Shown piece after piece: positions 9,277 to 17,529 of a DNA stretch of 50,612 nt. Each line of letters begins with the position of its first letter. The stretch's first letter is position 1. Made by a program: the position numbers and the translations under genes. The stretch spans positions 1 through 50,612 of the forward strand of contig SLLR01000124.1 in the NCBI GenBank assembly GCA_007134025.1, in the 5' to 3' direction. This DNA is from Desulfuromonadaceae bacterium (GTDB lineage: Bacteria > Desulfobacterota > Desulfuromonadia > Desulfuromonadales > Syntrophotaleaceae). The notes under the pieces are model-generated. The model made no database searches. It was not told the DNA's origin and worked only from the letters and a program-made list of their open reading frames with translations.

Positions 9277-9303
9277 TTCTGCGATTGCACGAGCATCCTG
9301 CCC

Positions 9304-11673
9304 ATGGCTTCTGAAATCCCCGCGCCCCTGTCCCCCGAAACCTTGCGCCAATGGACCGGACAATTAGGCCATTGGGCGGAGAGCTTTATCCGCGGAGGCC
9401 GTTCGCCTCTGCGCAAGGTGGAAACCTTTCCCGCCCTGATCACCGCCGAAGGTGAATTCCGCCCGCCGCTGCTGTTCTGGATCAATCGAGACAGCTGCAT
9501 GGCGGGCGGCGTGGTGCTGTTCCCTGCCGACAACGATGCCGAGAGCATGGCGGCGGGTCGCCTCTGCGCCCGCGCCCTGGGATTGCGCTATTTCGTTACC
9601 TGGACCCGGGACGGGGTCTTTTTCTGGGACGAGGGCAATCCTCCCCGGCTGCGCAAAAAACAGCTCCTGCCAGGCAAAAATCCTCCTGCGGCTCAGGAAT
9701 TTCAGCAAACCCTGCAGTGGCTGCTGGAAGAAATCAAGCTGCTGGCGGTGCTGGCCGCCGTTCCCTCTCCCGACCTGTCTCCCTGCTACCTGGCCAATCT
9801 GTGGCGGGTCACCCTGCAAAAAACCGTGCCCCTGCTGGAGCAGGCCCAGCGCATTGCCCGCAGCGAACATTACCCGGACAGCCGGCTGCCGCGGCAGCTG
9901 GCTGTCGACAAGGCCTATCTGACCCTGTTTCGGCTACTCGCTCTGTGCGTCAGCGATCGGCTGCCCGCCGAAACCCAGCCCGCCCGACTGGAGGGGGCGA
10001 TGCTGGAGGCGTTGCACCATCTTCCCCGGGATTTGGCAAGGGGATTGGCCCCGCCCCCTGCGGAATCGCTGCTGCCGGAAGCGGTGGGGGTCGTTTATCA
10101 CCTGTTGTTCCGTCGTCTGACCCAGCTGCGCGCCGCCGGCGACCGGCACCGCTGCCGTGAGGCGCTGACGCTGCTGCTGGCCCATGACCGCCTTTTACTG
10201 GGCGGTCGTCGCCCCCCGTCGCCCCCTGCCGCTTGCCGGTCGGCCTTGTGGCTTAACCCCGACCAAGCCAGCCAGAGCAACGTACCAGCACTGGAATTCG
10301 GGCCTTCGGCCCTGTTAGCCGGGGTGGCCCTGCAACGCCACCTGCTGGGTCTTAAACCCGTTGCACAGGCCACCTCGCTGTGGCAGATCGGTGAAGATTT
10401 TCTGCCCGACTGGATCGGCGGCAGTCTGGCCGAATGTCGGCCTCTGGCGGACGCCGAGCGCCAGCGGCTCCTGATTCTGCTGCGCCGATCCTGGCCCAAT
10501 CGCCGTTTGTCCCTGCCCTCTTCCTCTCCCGCCTGGGCCTGGCAAATGCTGCACCTGCTGGGACTGGCCGCGGAACAGGCCCTGCTCGACCTGAGGCTGC
10601 CGACAGGCTGGCTTAACAGCGGTCACGGCAGGGCCATTCTAGGACTGCTCCAGCAACACTTCACGGTGGTGACGCTCGCCATGGTGGATCAGGAAACCCT
10701 GAATCTGCAGATGACAAAATCGCCCACTGCAGGCAGCTTGTCGCTACTGATCCGCCAGGATATGCGGCGGAGCCTGGAGTGGGACTGGCTAAAGTCCCGC
10801 CACACGGCTGTTTTCGACCTGGCCCTGCACCTGCCCGCAGGGCTTTTTCGACTGCTGCAGAACGGTTCGCTGAGCTTTCCTACCGATACCAACTGGCAGG
10901 AAAAATACAACGAAGCCGCGTTCGCCTTTACCCGCTCGAGCTTCGGCCGAGCCCTCTGGCAACGGCTCGGCGAAGGTCGCCCGCTGCCGCGCAGGGCAAC
11001 GCTGAAACAACAGTTTCTTCGCACGGGACTGCCGCTGCCTGCCGCCAAGTTTCTTCAACGATTGCAGCTGGCGCTGGAAAGCACGCCGCCGGAGAGCGAC
11101 CGAAGCAGCCTCTGCGACCAGGAGCTGACTCTTTGGCTGGGCCGGGATCTGCTCCGACAGGTTGCCGACATAAAAGAGGCATGGGTGCCGGCCATCTCCT
11201 CCGGAGCGACTGGCGACGAACCTGCTAATCCGGCCGGGATGATCGCCGGGGAGGTCTTTGTCGACGGTCTTCCTCGCTTTCCCGAACACTACCTCTACGA
11301 TCACTACCGCCCCCAGCTCCGGGACTATTCCTTTACCCCGCCTCTGAGCACCGGGAGTGAATTTTTTGGACGCGTCATCTTAAGCGACGGAGCACAGCAG
11401 ACCATCGAAGTCGACAACCCGGATATCGCAACAGCCCTTCTGCTGGTGGCCGCTGCCGGCCGTTGCTCGGTGAGCCTGCCCGTCGATTCGGGGATTGCCG
11501 CTGACATTGTGCGCCACTATCTGAGAGACCTGAACAGTCTGAGGCAAAAGCTGAACCGCTGCTGTCATCGTCATTGCGCCGACCCGGCTCAGGCCGAATA
11601 CCTGACCGAAACTCTCTGGTCCGACCAACCGCTGCCGCCCTGGAGCACCGTGTTTGAGCTCTCTTGCCTGTGA
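9304..11673 (+). CDS. Large protein of unknown function, possibly a degenerate restriction-modification scaffold
   Basis: 789 residues, not recognised with confidence. Residues about 1-115 (EFRPPLLFWINRD, LGLRYFVTWTRDGVFFW) have the pattern of the nuclease-like N-terminal domain of type I/IIG restriction enzymes. Residues about 130-230 are strongly helical. Near 430-480 the order LPTGWLNSGHG, RAILGLLQQHF and a hydrophobic strand resembles the part of adenine-N6 methyltransferases after the catalytic motif. I see no SAM-binding glycine motif, no NPPY/NPPF tetrad and no clear PD-(D/E)xK triad. No membrane segment or signal peptide is present. The ribosome-binding site is weak. It follows ruvB closely, hinting at a DNA-related role. 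The coding call is secure; the function is not. Confidence 0.8.
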   Translation: MASEIPAPLSPETLRQWTGQLGHWAESFIRGGRSPLRKVETFPALITAEGEFRPPLLFWINRDSCMAGGVVLFPADNDAESMAAGRLCARALGLRYFVTWTRDGVFFWDEGNPPRLRKKQLLPGKNPPAAQEFQQTLQWLLEEIKLLAVLAAVPSPDLSPCYLANLWRVTLQKTVPLLEQAQRIARSEHYPDSRLPRQLAVDKAYLTLFRLLALCVSDRLPAETQPARLEGAMLEALHHLPRDLARGLAPPPAESLLPEAVGVVYHLLFRRLTQLRAAGDRHRCREALTLLLAHDRLLLGGRRPPSPPAACRSALWLNPDQASQSNVPALEFGPSALLAGVALQRHLLGLKPVAQATSLWQIGEDFLPDWIGGSLAECRPLADAERQRLLILLRRSWPNRRLSLPSSSPAWAWQMLHLLGLAAEQALLDLRLPTGWLNSGHGRAILGLLQQHFTVVTLAMVDQETLNLQMTKSPTAGSLSLLIRQDMRRSLEWDWLKSRHTAVFDLALHLPAGLFRLLQNGSLSFPTDTNWQEKYNEAAFAFTRSSFGRALWQRLGEGRPLPRRATLKQQFLRTGLPLPAAKFLQRLQLALESTPPESDRSSLCDQELTLWLGRDLLRQVADIKEAWVPAISSGATGDEPANPAGMIAGEVFVDGLPRFPEHYLYDHYRPQLRDYSFTPPLSTGSEFFGRVILSDGAQQTIEVDNPDIATALLLVAAAGRCSVSLPVDSGIAADIVRHYLRDLNSLRQKLNRCCHRHCADPAQAEYLTETLWSDQPLPPWSTVFELSCL

Positions 11674-11912
11674 CGTTATGCGTCCCGTTGCCTATGATCC
11701 AGCCAATGTTAAACTGGTTACATCGCCTCCTTGGCTGTGCTAGTGTCCAAAAAGCGCTGCTGCATTGCTGGCAACATAAAAAACTCACAGGGGCCGGTTA
11801 AATAGGCACCCCCCATGCCCAGCGCTCCAGCTGGCGAGGGATGAAGCAATGAGAGCGGCCTTTAACGCCTTTTTGTGACCATTCAACCACCGCTGACCTA
11901 AGGGAGAAAACC

Positions 11913-12215
11913 ATGAATGAACTGATTGAAAAAACCCTGCTTGCCGGTATCGGGGCTCTGGCCCTGAGTCAGAAAAAAGCCGAAGAACTGGTGGGCGCCC
12001 TGCAGCGCCAATTCAATTTAAGCGAAGAAAAGGGCCAGGAGTTGCTGAACGCCTTGCGGGAAGCAGTGAATGATCAGCAGCAGCGCCTGGAAAACATCGC
12101 CCGGGAAGAGTTGAAAGGCTCGGCGGTACGCCTGGGCCTGGTGGACCGAGAGGAATTCCGGCAACTGCAGGATCGCGTTGAACGCCTTGAGCAACGACTG
12201 AACACCAGAGTCTGA
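11913..12215 (+). CDS. Small phasin-like coiled-coil protein
   Basis: 100 residues, acidic and basic residues alternating, predicted entirely helical. The N-terminal helix (IEKTLLAGIGALALSQKKAE) is amphipathic and the C-terminus (about 75-100) forms a coiled coil with heptad leucines. This pattern matches the small phasin/PhaF-related superfamily, which binds polyhydroxyalkanoate granules or membranes. GGGAG precedes the ATG. It lies 25 bases before ubiB, so co-expression is likely. The role is inferred only from resemblance. Confidence 0.75.
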   Translation: MNELIEKTLLAGIGALALSQKKAEELVGALQRQFNLSEEKGQELLNALREAVNDQQQRLENIAREELKGSAVRLGLVDREEFRQLQDRVERLEQRLNTRV

Positions 12216-12240
12216 ACATCCTGCCGAAACGATTAAGAAT

Positions 12241-13932
12241 ATGCCGTCATTTTTTCGGATCAACCGAAATATCCGATCTATTCGCCGTTATCGCCAGGTC
12301 CTCGGCGTCCTGATCAAATACGGCTTCGGCCACATACTGGAACAACTCGGCGTCCAGAATTATCTGCGCCGGGGCCGCAGGCTGTTCCGTCCTAAAAGCG
12401 CCGACCGCAGCTTTGAACGCCTGACTGCCCCCCAGCGGCTGCGGCTGGCTCTTGAGGAGTTGGGGCCGACTTTCATCAAGCTCGGCCAGCTGCTGTCCAG
12501 CCGTCCGGACATTCTGTCTTTGGAATACACCCGTGAACTGAGAAAGCTGCAGGACAGGGTTCCGAGCGTCTCCATCGAGGCCATTCGGGGGGTCATCGCG
12601 GCGGAATTCGGTCGCCCGACAGAGTCTCTGTTTGCCGATTTTTCCGCCGAACCTCTGGCCGCCGCATCCATCGCCCAGGTCCATCGGGGACGTCTTCACA
12701 GCGGCGAAGAGGTCGTCATCAAGGTGCGCCGACCCCAGATTACCGCTCTGATCGAAACGGACATCAACATTCTGGAAGGCCTCGCCAACCTCTTCGAACG
12801 GCATCTGGGTGGCGAGACGATCTTCGATCCTCCGGCCCTGGTCAAGGAGTTCCGCCGCACCATCGAAAGAGAGCTGGATTTCAACCGGGAGCGCCATACC
12901 GTCGACCGGTTCCGGGAGAACTTCGCCGGCGAGGACAACGTTCTTGTTCCCCGGACCTATCCGGACTGCTGCGGCGAAACCGTCCTGACCCTGGAATTCA
13001 TCGACGGCATCAAGGTCTCGGAGATTGATCTGCTGCGTCAAGCCGGCTACGATCTTCCAACCATTGCCGCCAACGGCGCCGACGCCATCCTGGAGCAGAT
13101 TCTGGTTCACGGTCTGTTCCATGGCGATCCCCATCCCGGCAATATTTTCATTCTGCCGGGCAACGTGGTCTGTTTCATCGACTACGGCATGGTCGGCCGA
13201 CTCGACCGGGAGTTAATCTACCGTCTGGCTGAAATCCTGACTTCTATTCTGCAGCGGGATATTGAACGGCTGGTTTCGGTGCTGCTCTATTCCGGGGATC
13301 TGACGGAAGATATCCGCCGTCCAGAGCTCAAGAAGGCGGTCAGCGACTTTGTGGATGATTATTACGAAGTACCACTGCAGGAGATTCGGGCCGGCCGCTT
13401 GCTCATAGAGTTCGTTGAAATTCTCATTCAGTTCCGGATTCCCTTCTCTCCAGACCTGATGCTGCTCTCCAAGACCCTGTTGGTCATGGAAGGGATCGGT
13501 CGGCAACTTGATCCTGCTTTCAACATGGTGGTCCACCTCAAGCCCTTCATGAACCGCCTGCTGAAAGAGAAAGCTGCGCCGACCAACCTGGGACGGGAAG
13601 GTGTACGCCTGGCTCGGGCCTACGGATCTCTTGTGCGCAGCCTGCCGGACGACCTGAAGGAGCTGATCACTCGGGTCAACCGCAACAAGTTCAAGATCGA
13701 CCTCGAACACCGGGGTCTCGACCGCCTTATCACCGACCTCGACAAATCCAGCAACCGACTGTCCTTCAGCATGTTGATCGCGGCTCTGATTGTCGGCTCT
13801 TCCCTGATCATGCAGACCGACAAAGGCCCACTGCTGTTCGGCTTTCCAGCCCTCGGCATTATGGGCTACTCCATCGCCGCAGTCCTCGGTCTGTGGCTGG
13901 CTATCGGCATCCTGCGCTCCGGCCGCCTTTAG
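12241..13932 (+). CDS. ubiB: UbiB/ABC1-family protein kinase-like ATPase
   Basis: 563 residues of the atypical kinase family whose members support ubiquinone or menaquinone biosynthesis or lipid handling at the inner membrane. Diagnostic motifs are the KxGQ motif (FIKLGQLLSSRPD, about 78-90), the alanine-rich nucleotide loop (AAASIAQVHRG), the VIKVRRP lysine, the catalytic HGDPHPGN block, and DYG replacing DFG. Two hydrophobic helices close the protein (about 505-525 and 532-555), the usual membrane anchor. This organism probably uses menaquinone, so the exact substrate is open. Paired with the upstream phasin-like gene. Confidence 0.92.
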   Translation: MPSFFRINRNIRSIRRYRQVLGVLIKYGFGHILEQLGVQNYLRRGRRLFRPKSADRSFERLTAPQRLRLALEELGPTFIKLGQLLSSRPDILSLEYTRELRKLQDRVPSVSIEAIRGVIAAEFGRPTESLFADFSAEPLAAASIAQVHRGRLHSGEEVVIKVRRPQITALIETDINILEGLANLFERHLGGETIFDPPALVKEFRRTIERELDFNRERHTVDRFRENFAGEDNVLVPRTYPDCCGETVLTLEFIDGIKVSEIDLLRQAGYDLPTIAANGADAILEQILVHGLFHGDPHPGNIFILPGNVVCFIDYGMVGRLDRELIYRLAEILTSILQRDIERLVSVLLYSGDLTEDIRRPELKKAVSDFVDDYYEVPLQEIRAGRLLIEFVEILIQFRIPFSPDLMLLSKTLLVMEGIGRQLDPAFNMVVHLKPFMNRLLKEKAAPTNLGREGVRLARAYGSLVRSLPDDLKELITRVNRNKFKIDLEHRGLDRLITDLDKSSNRLSFSMLIAALIVGSSLIMQTDKGPLLFGFPALGIMGYSIAAVLGLWLAIGILRSGRL

Positions 13933-14052
13933 TAACCCGGTGTGGTGAAATATACACATCTCCTCGGCTCAAAAAACCACACAAACCCTTTATGCTTTTT
14001 TCCTTCTCAGAAAAAGTCCTGATTTATCAACAAGATATATTTTTTTATAAAA

Positions 14053-14068
14053 TGGCAAGCTACTTGCA
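14053..14068 (+). promoter_or_regulatory. Sigma-54 promoter upstream of lpxC
   Basis: TGGCAAGCTACTTGCA matches the sigma-54 consensus (TGGCAC, five bases, TTGCA) with one mismatch. The -24 GG is at 14054-14055 and the -12 GC at 14066-14067, exactly ten bases apart. The expected start near 14079 leaves about 50 bases before the lpxC ATG. The flanking sequence is A/T-rich, unlike the genes around it. Confidence 0.65.
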
Positions 14069-14131
14069 TAACCAAGCAGGTCGTAAGCGTATTGCATCCG
14101 TGACTTGTTTCGGGAAGGACACCCTTTTATT

Positions 14132-15058
14132 ATGATTTTTCAAACGACTCTGCGGCATCCCGTAAATATTTCCGGCATCGGACTCCACTCGGGGCAGGAG
14201 ATCACCATGTCCCTGCGCCCGGCTGACGCGGGAACCGGCATTGTTTTTCATCGACGTGACGGTGAACGGATTGTCAGCATCGAGGCCCGCTCCGCCAACG
14301 TGGTCGATACCCGCATGGCCACCGTCATCGGCAAGGGCGACCTGTCCGTTTCCACCATCGAACACCTGATGGCCGCCCTCGCCACGTGCCGCATTGACAA
14401 CCTGCATGTGGACATCGACGGACCGGAAGTCCCGATCATGGACGGCAGTGCGACACCCTTTATCGCTTTGCTCGAAGAATGCGGCATACGGGAACTGGGC
14501 GCCAAGCGCAAGTACCTGACGATTCGCAAGCCGATTACGGTTGTGGACGGCGAAAAGCGTGTGACCCTGATTCCGTCGCGGTTTTTCCGGGTTTCCTTTG
14601 ATATCGCCTTTGACCACCCCTGCATCTCCCTTCAGCATCGTTCGGTGAAGGTTTCACGGGAACTGTTTGCAAAAGACCTGGCGCCGGCCCGTACCTTCGG
14701 CTTTCTGCAGGAGGTTGAATACCTCAAAGCCAACGGATTGGCCCGGGGAGGCTCTCTGGACAACGCCGTCGTGATCGGCGAGGACAGTATTCTTAACCCG
14801 GAGGGTCTGCGTTTCAGCGATGAATTCGTGCGCCACAAAATTCTCGACGCTATCGGCGACTTCAGTCTGCTGGGCTATCCGATCTTCGGTCACATCAAGG
14901 CCTACAAGGCCGGCCATGACATCAACCATCAGACGGTGGAAAAGATTCTCGCCTCCCCCGACTGCTGGCAACTGGTGGAGCTGGGCGAGGCCTCGCCCAA
15001 GCCATCCCGCGCGGCAGCCGGACAACGGGCCTTCGCTCCGGACATGGCTTTTTCCTGA
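14132..15058 (+). CDS. lpxC: UDP-3-O-acyl-N-acetylglucosamine deacetylase
   Basis: Zinc-dependent deacetylase, the first committed step of lipid A synthesis, cytoplasmic. The 308-residue length matches E. coli LpxC (305). It opens with the canonical MIFQTTL and SGIGLHSG, has the STIEHLMAAL zinc-histidine helix, the MDGSA loop, and the C-terminal KILDAIGDFSLLG and GHDINHQ blocks with zinc ligands and the catalytic histidine. The ATG at 14132 is preferred to an upstream TTG because it begins at the conserved family N-terminus. The gene is followed by a strong terminator. Confidence 0.97.
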   Translation: MIFQTTLRHPVNISGIGLHSGQEITMSLRPADAGTGIVFHRRDGERIVSIEARSANVVDTRMATVIGKGDLSVSTIEHLMAALATCRIDNLHVDIDGPEVPIMDGSATPFIALLEECGIRELGAKRKYLTIRKPITVVDGEKRVTLIPSRFFRVSFDIAFDHPCISLQHRSVKVSRELFAKDLAPARTFGFLQEVEYLKANGLARGGSLDNAVVIGEDSILNPEGLRFSDEFVRHKILDAIGDFSLLGYPIFGHIKAYKAGHDINHQTVEKILASPDCWQLVELGEASPKPSRAAAGQRAFAPDMAFS

Positions 15059-15070
15059 GCCTTTGTTTTT

Positions 15071-15104
15071 CAAAAAAAAGCAGCCTTCGGGCTGCTTTTT
15101 TTTT
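15071..15104 (+). terminator. Rho-independent terminator after lpxC
   Basis: GCAGCC (15080-15085), loop TTCG, GGCTGC (15090-15095), then nine T, with a matching A-run before the stem. It ends lpxC transcription before the kinase gene. Confidence 0.9.
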
Positions 15105-15128
15105 GCCCGCTTTCAACCCCGATTGGCC

Positions 15129-15158
15129 TTGCAATACTCTGGGCCAATAACCTACTAT
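15129..15158 (+). promoter_or_regulatory. Possible sigma-70 promoter for the NtrY-like kinase
   Basis: TTGCAA (15129-15134), 18 bases, TACTAT (15153-15158), 27 bases before the ATG. A moderate match; it would give the kinase its own promoter after the lpxC terminator. Confidence 0.35.
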
Positions 15159-15185
15159 TAAGCATTTACTCCAGCCAAGAGCGCC

Positions 15186-17438
15186 ATGAACCCTGCTAGC
15201 GAAAACCCGCAGAAAAAAAGTCCCGAGTTCCGCAAACGTCGCCGGGAATGGCTGATTGCCGGGCTGGTGACGGTACTGGTTCTGATTCTGGGTCGCTTCG
15301 AATACAAGCTGTTTGAAATCTCCGCCGAGCTTCCCTACTCGCAGAACGTCCTGGTTCTGGTTCTGATCAACGTCAACGTCCTGTTGATCCTGCTGATTCT
15401 GTTCCTGGTTCTGCGCAACCTTTTCAAACTTCTGCTGGAGCGCCGGCGACAGGTTCCCGGAGCGAAACTCCGAACCAAGCTGGTCGCGGCTTTTGTCGCT
15501 CTCTCGCTGATTCCGACGATGCTACTGTTTTTTGTCGCAGCGGGGATCATTTCGAGCACCATTGAAAACTGGTTCAACACCGAAATCGAGACCTCCCTCG
15601 AAGAATCCCTGGCCGTCGCCCAGACTTACTATAAAAACTCGGCCACCAATGCCCTCTATTATGCCGACCAACTGGCCCGTATCGTTCGAGAACAGAGACT
15701 CCTCAACGAGGAGAATCTGCCCGAACTGGCTATTCTTATCGAACAGAAGCAGCAGGAGTACAACCTCGGAGTAGTCGAGGTCTTCTCTTCAACCTACGAA
15801 GAACTGGTACGGGCGTCCAACCCTCAGGTTCCCATGGCCGATTTTACCAATCCGGACTCGGAAACCATTCGCGAAGCCCTGCAGGGCAACCGCTTCACCC
15901 GCGTCACCCCCATCGGCAAGGCGGACTTGATTCGTGGCGTGGTGCCGGTCTTTTCCAACTGGAACCCCACCGACGTGGTCGGGGTGATCGTAGTGAACTA
16001 CTATGTGCCTTATTCGCTGGTCAGCAAAGTACAGGAAATTTCCGCCTCGTTTGAACAATACAAGAGCACCAAGCTGCTTAAGGGGAGGATTCAGTCTGCC
16101 TATGTGCTGGTTCTTTTGCTGATTGCCCTGGTCATCATCTTTCTCGCCACCTGGTTCGGCTTTCATCTGGCCCGCGGAATCACGGTGCCGATTCAGGAAC
16201 TGGCCCTGGCAACCAACCGGGTGGCCGGGGGCGATCTGGGCGTTCAGATCGACGCGCAAGGGGATGATGAAGTCGCCTCGCTGGTCCAGGCCTTTAACAA
16301 AATGACCCTCGATCTGCGCAAGGGCCAACAGAGCATCCGCCAAGCCAACCTGGAACTGCAGTCCTCGAACCTGGAGCTTGATCAACGCCGTCGCTACATG
16401 GAAATCATCCTTCGCAACGTCACCGCAGGGGTTATTTCCGTGGATCGTATGGGCAACTTGACCACCATCAACAAATCTGCAGAGAAACTGCTCCGGATTC
16501 ACACCGGTCGCCTGCTGGGCAAGAACTTTCGGGAAGTTATCACTCCCGATCATCTGCCTCTGATCAAGGAACTGCGCGACGCACTGGAGGCGTCGGGAAA
16601 GGACTCGATTCGCAAACAGGTCACCGTCGACATGCCCGACACCAAGCTGACCCTGCTGGTCAACATGACCACCCTGCGGGACGAAAATGGCGATTTCATG
16701 GGGACCGTCGTGGTGTTTGATGACTTGACCGAACTGATTCGTGCTCAACGCATGGCGGCATGGCGCGAGGTGGCGCGGCGCATTGCCCACGAAATCAAAA
16801 ACCCCCTGACTCCGATTCAGCTTTCGGCCCAGCGCCTGCGGCGTCGTTACCTGAATCGTTTTGAAGGCGACGATACGGTGTTCGACGAATGCACCCGCAT
16901 GATCGAAAAACAGGTCGACGAGCTGAAGAATCTGGTCAACGAATTTTCCAGTTTTGCCCGCATGCCGACCAGCAACCCGACTCCCAACGATTTGAACGAG
17001 GTTATTGCCGAAGCGCTGGTTCTGTACCAGGAGGGGCATAAGGACATTGCTTTCCATTTCGCTCCCGACCACCGGCTTCCGGTCTTCAATCTCGATCGCG
17101 ATCAGCTCAAGCGGGTCGTTATCAATCTGCTCGACAATGCGGTGAGTGCCATCGGGGGAGACGGCCGGATCCGGGTCGAAACCAGTTACAATGAGGCACT
17201 GAAGATCGCCTCTTTTGCCGTCGTCGACAACGGCTGCGGCATTTCAGCCGAGGACAAGCCCCGTCTCTTTGAACCTTATTTTTCCACCAAAAAGACCGGT
17301 ACCGGCCTGGGCCTGGCCATTGTTGCCAGTGTCATTTCCGATCATAACGGCTACATTCGGGTCAAGGACAATCCGCCCCACGGGACCCGATTCATCGTTG
17401 AACTGCCAGTGGACAACGACCGCGAATCTTTAACCTAG
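15186..17438 (+). CDS. NtrY-like membrane sensor histidine kinase
   Basis: 750 residues. Hydrophobic segments at about 24-42, 56-84 and 105-128 are followed by an extracytoplasmic sensing region (about 130-305), a fourth segment (308-330), a HAMP linker (about 331-385), a PAS domain (about 405-510), and the kinase core. The core has phosphoacceptor His535 in AHEIKNPLTP, the N box NLLDNAVSAIG, the VVDNGCGIS G1 box and GTGLGLAI. This is the architecture of NtrY, the membrane partner of NtrX. The sigma-54 regulator starts 91 bases downstream and is the likely partner. The signal is unknown; neighbouring lpxC invites a cell-envelope role. Confidence 0.9.
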   Translation: MNPASENPQKKSPEFRKRRREWLIAGLVTVLVLILGRFEYKLFEISAELPYSQNVLVLVLINVNVLLILLILFLVLRNLFKLLLERRRQVPGAKLRTKLVAAFVALSLIPTMLLFFVAAGIISSTIENWFNTEIETSLEESLAVAQTYYKNSATNALYYADQLARIVREQRLLNEENLPELAILIEQKQQEYNLGVVEVFSSTYEELVRASNPQVPMADFTNPDSETIREALQGNRFTRVTPIGKADLIRGVVPVFSNWNPTDVVGVIVVNYYVPYSLVSKVQEISASFEQYKSTKLLKGRIQSAYVLVLLLIALVIIFLATWFGFHLARGITVPIQELALATNRVAGGDLGVQIDAQGDDEVASLVQAFNKMTLDLRKGQQSIRQANLELQSSNLELDQRRRYMEIILRNVTAGVISVDRMGNLTTINKSAEKLLRIHTGRLLGKNFREVITPDHLPLIKELRDALEASGKDSIRKQVTVDMPDTKLTLLVNMTTLRDENGDFMGTVVVFDDLTELIRAQRMAAWREVARRIAHEIKNPLTPIQLSAQRLRRRYLNRFEGDDTVFDECTRMIEKQVDELKNLVNEFSSFARMPTSNPTPNDLNEVIAEALVLYQEGHKDIAFHFAPDHRLPVFNLDRDQLKRVVINLLDNAVSAIGGDGRIRVETSYNEALKIASFAVVDNGCGISAEDKPRLFEPYFSTKKTGTGLGLAIVASVISDHNGYIRVKDNPPHGTRFIVELPVDNDRESLT

Positions 17439-17529
17439 AAGCCCGTCGCAGCAAAAAGTACGGGACATTCATTCCCGAGCGCGGCAGCTTTCCGGCCTTG
17501 CCGGAAAACCATACAGCCAGGCAAACACC

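Noticed and set aside
8221-9363. A 380-codon minus-strand open frame over ruvB
   Set aside because: Antisense shadow of ruvB; the amino-acid sequence is low-complexity and unlike any protein family.
15789-17072. A 427-codon minus-strand open frame over the NtrY-like kinase
   Set aside because: Antisense to an intact kinase with all motifs; no ribosome-binding site or recognisable domain.
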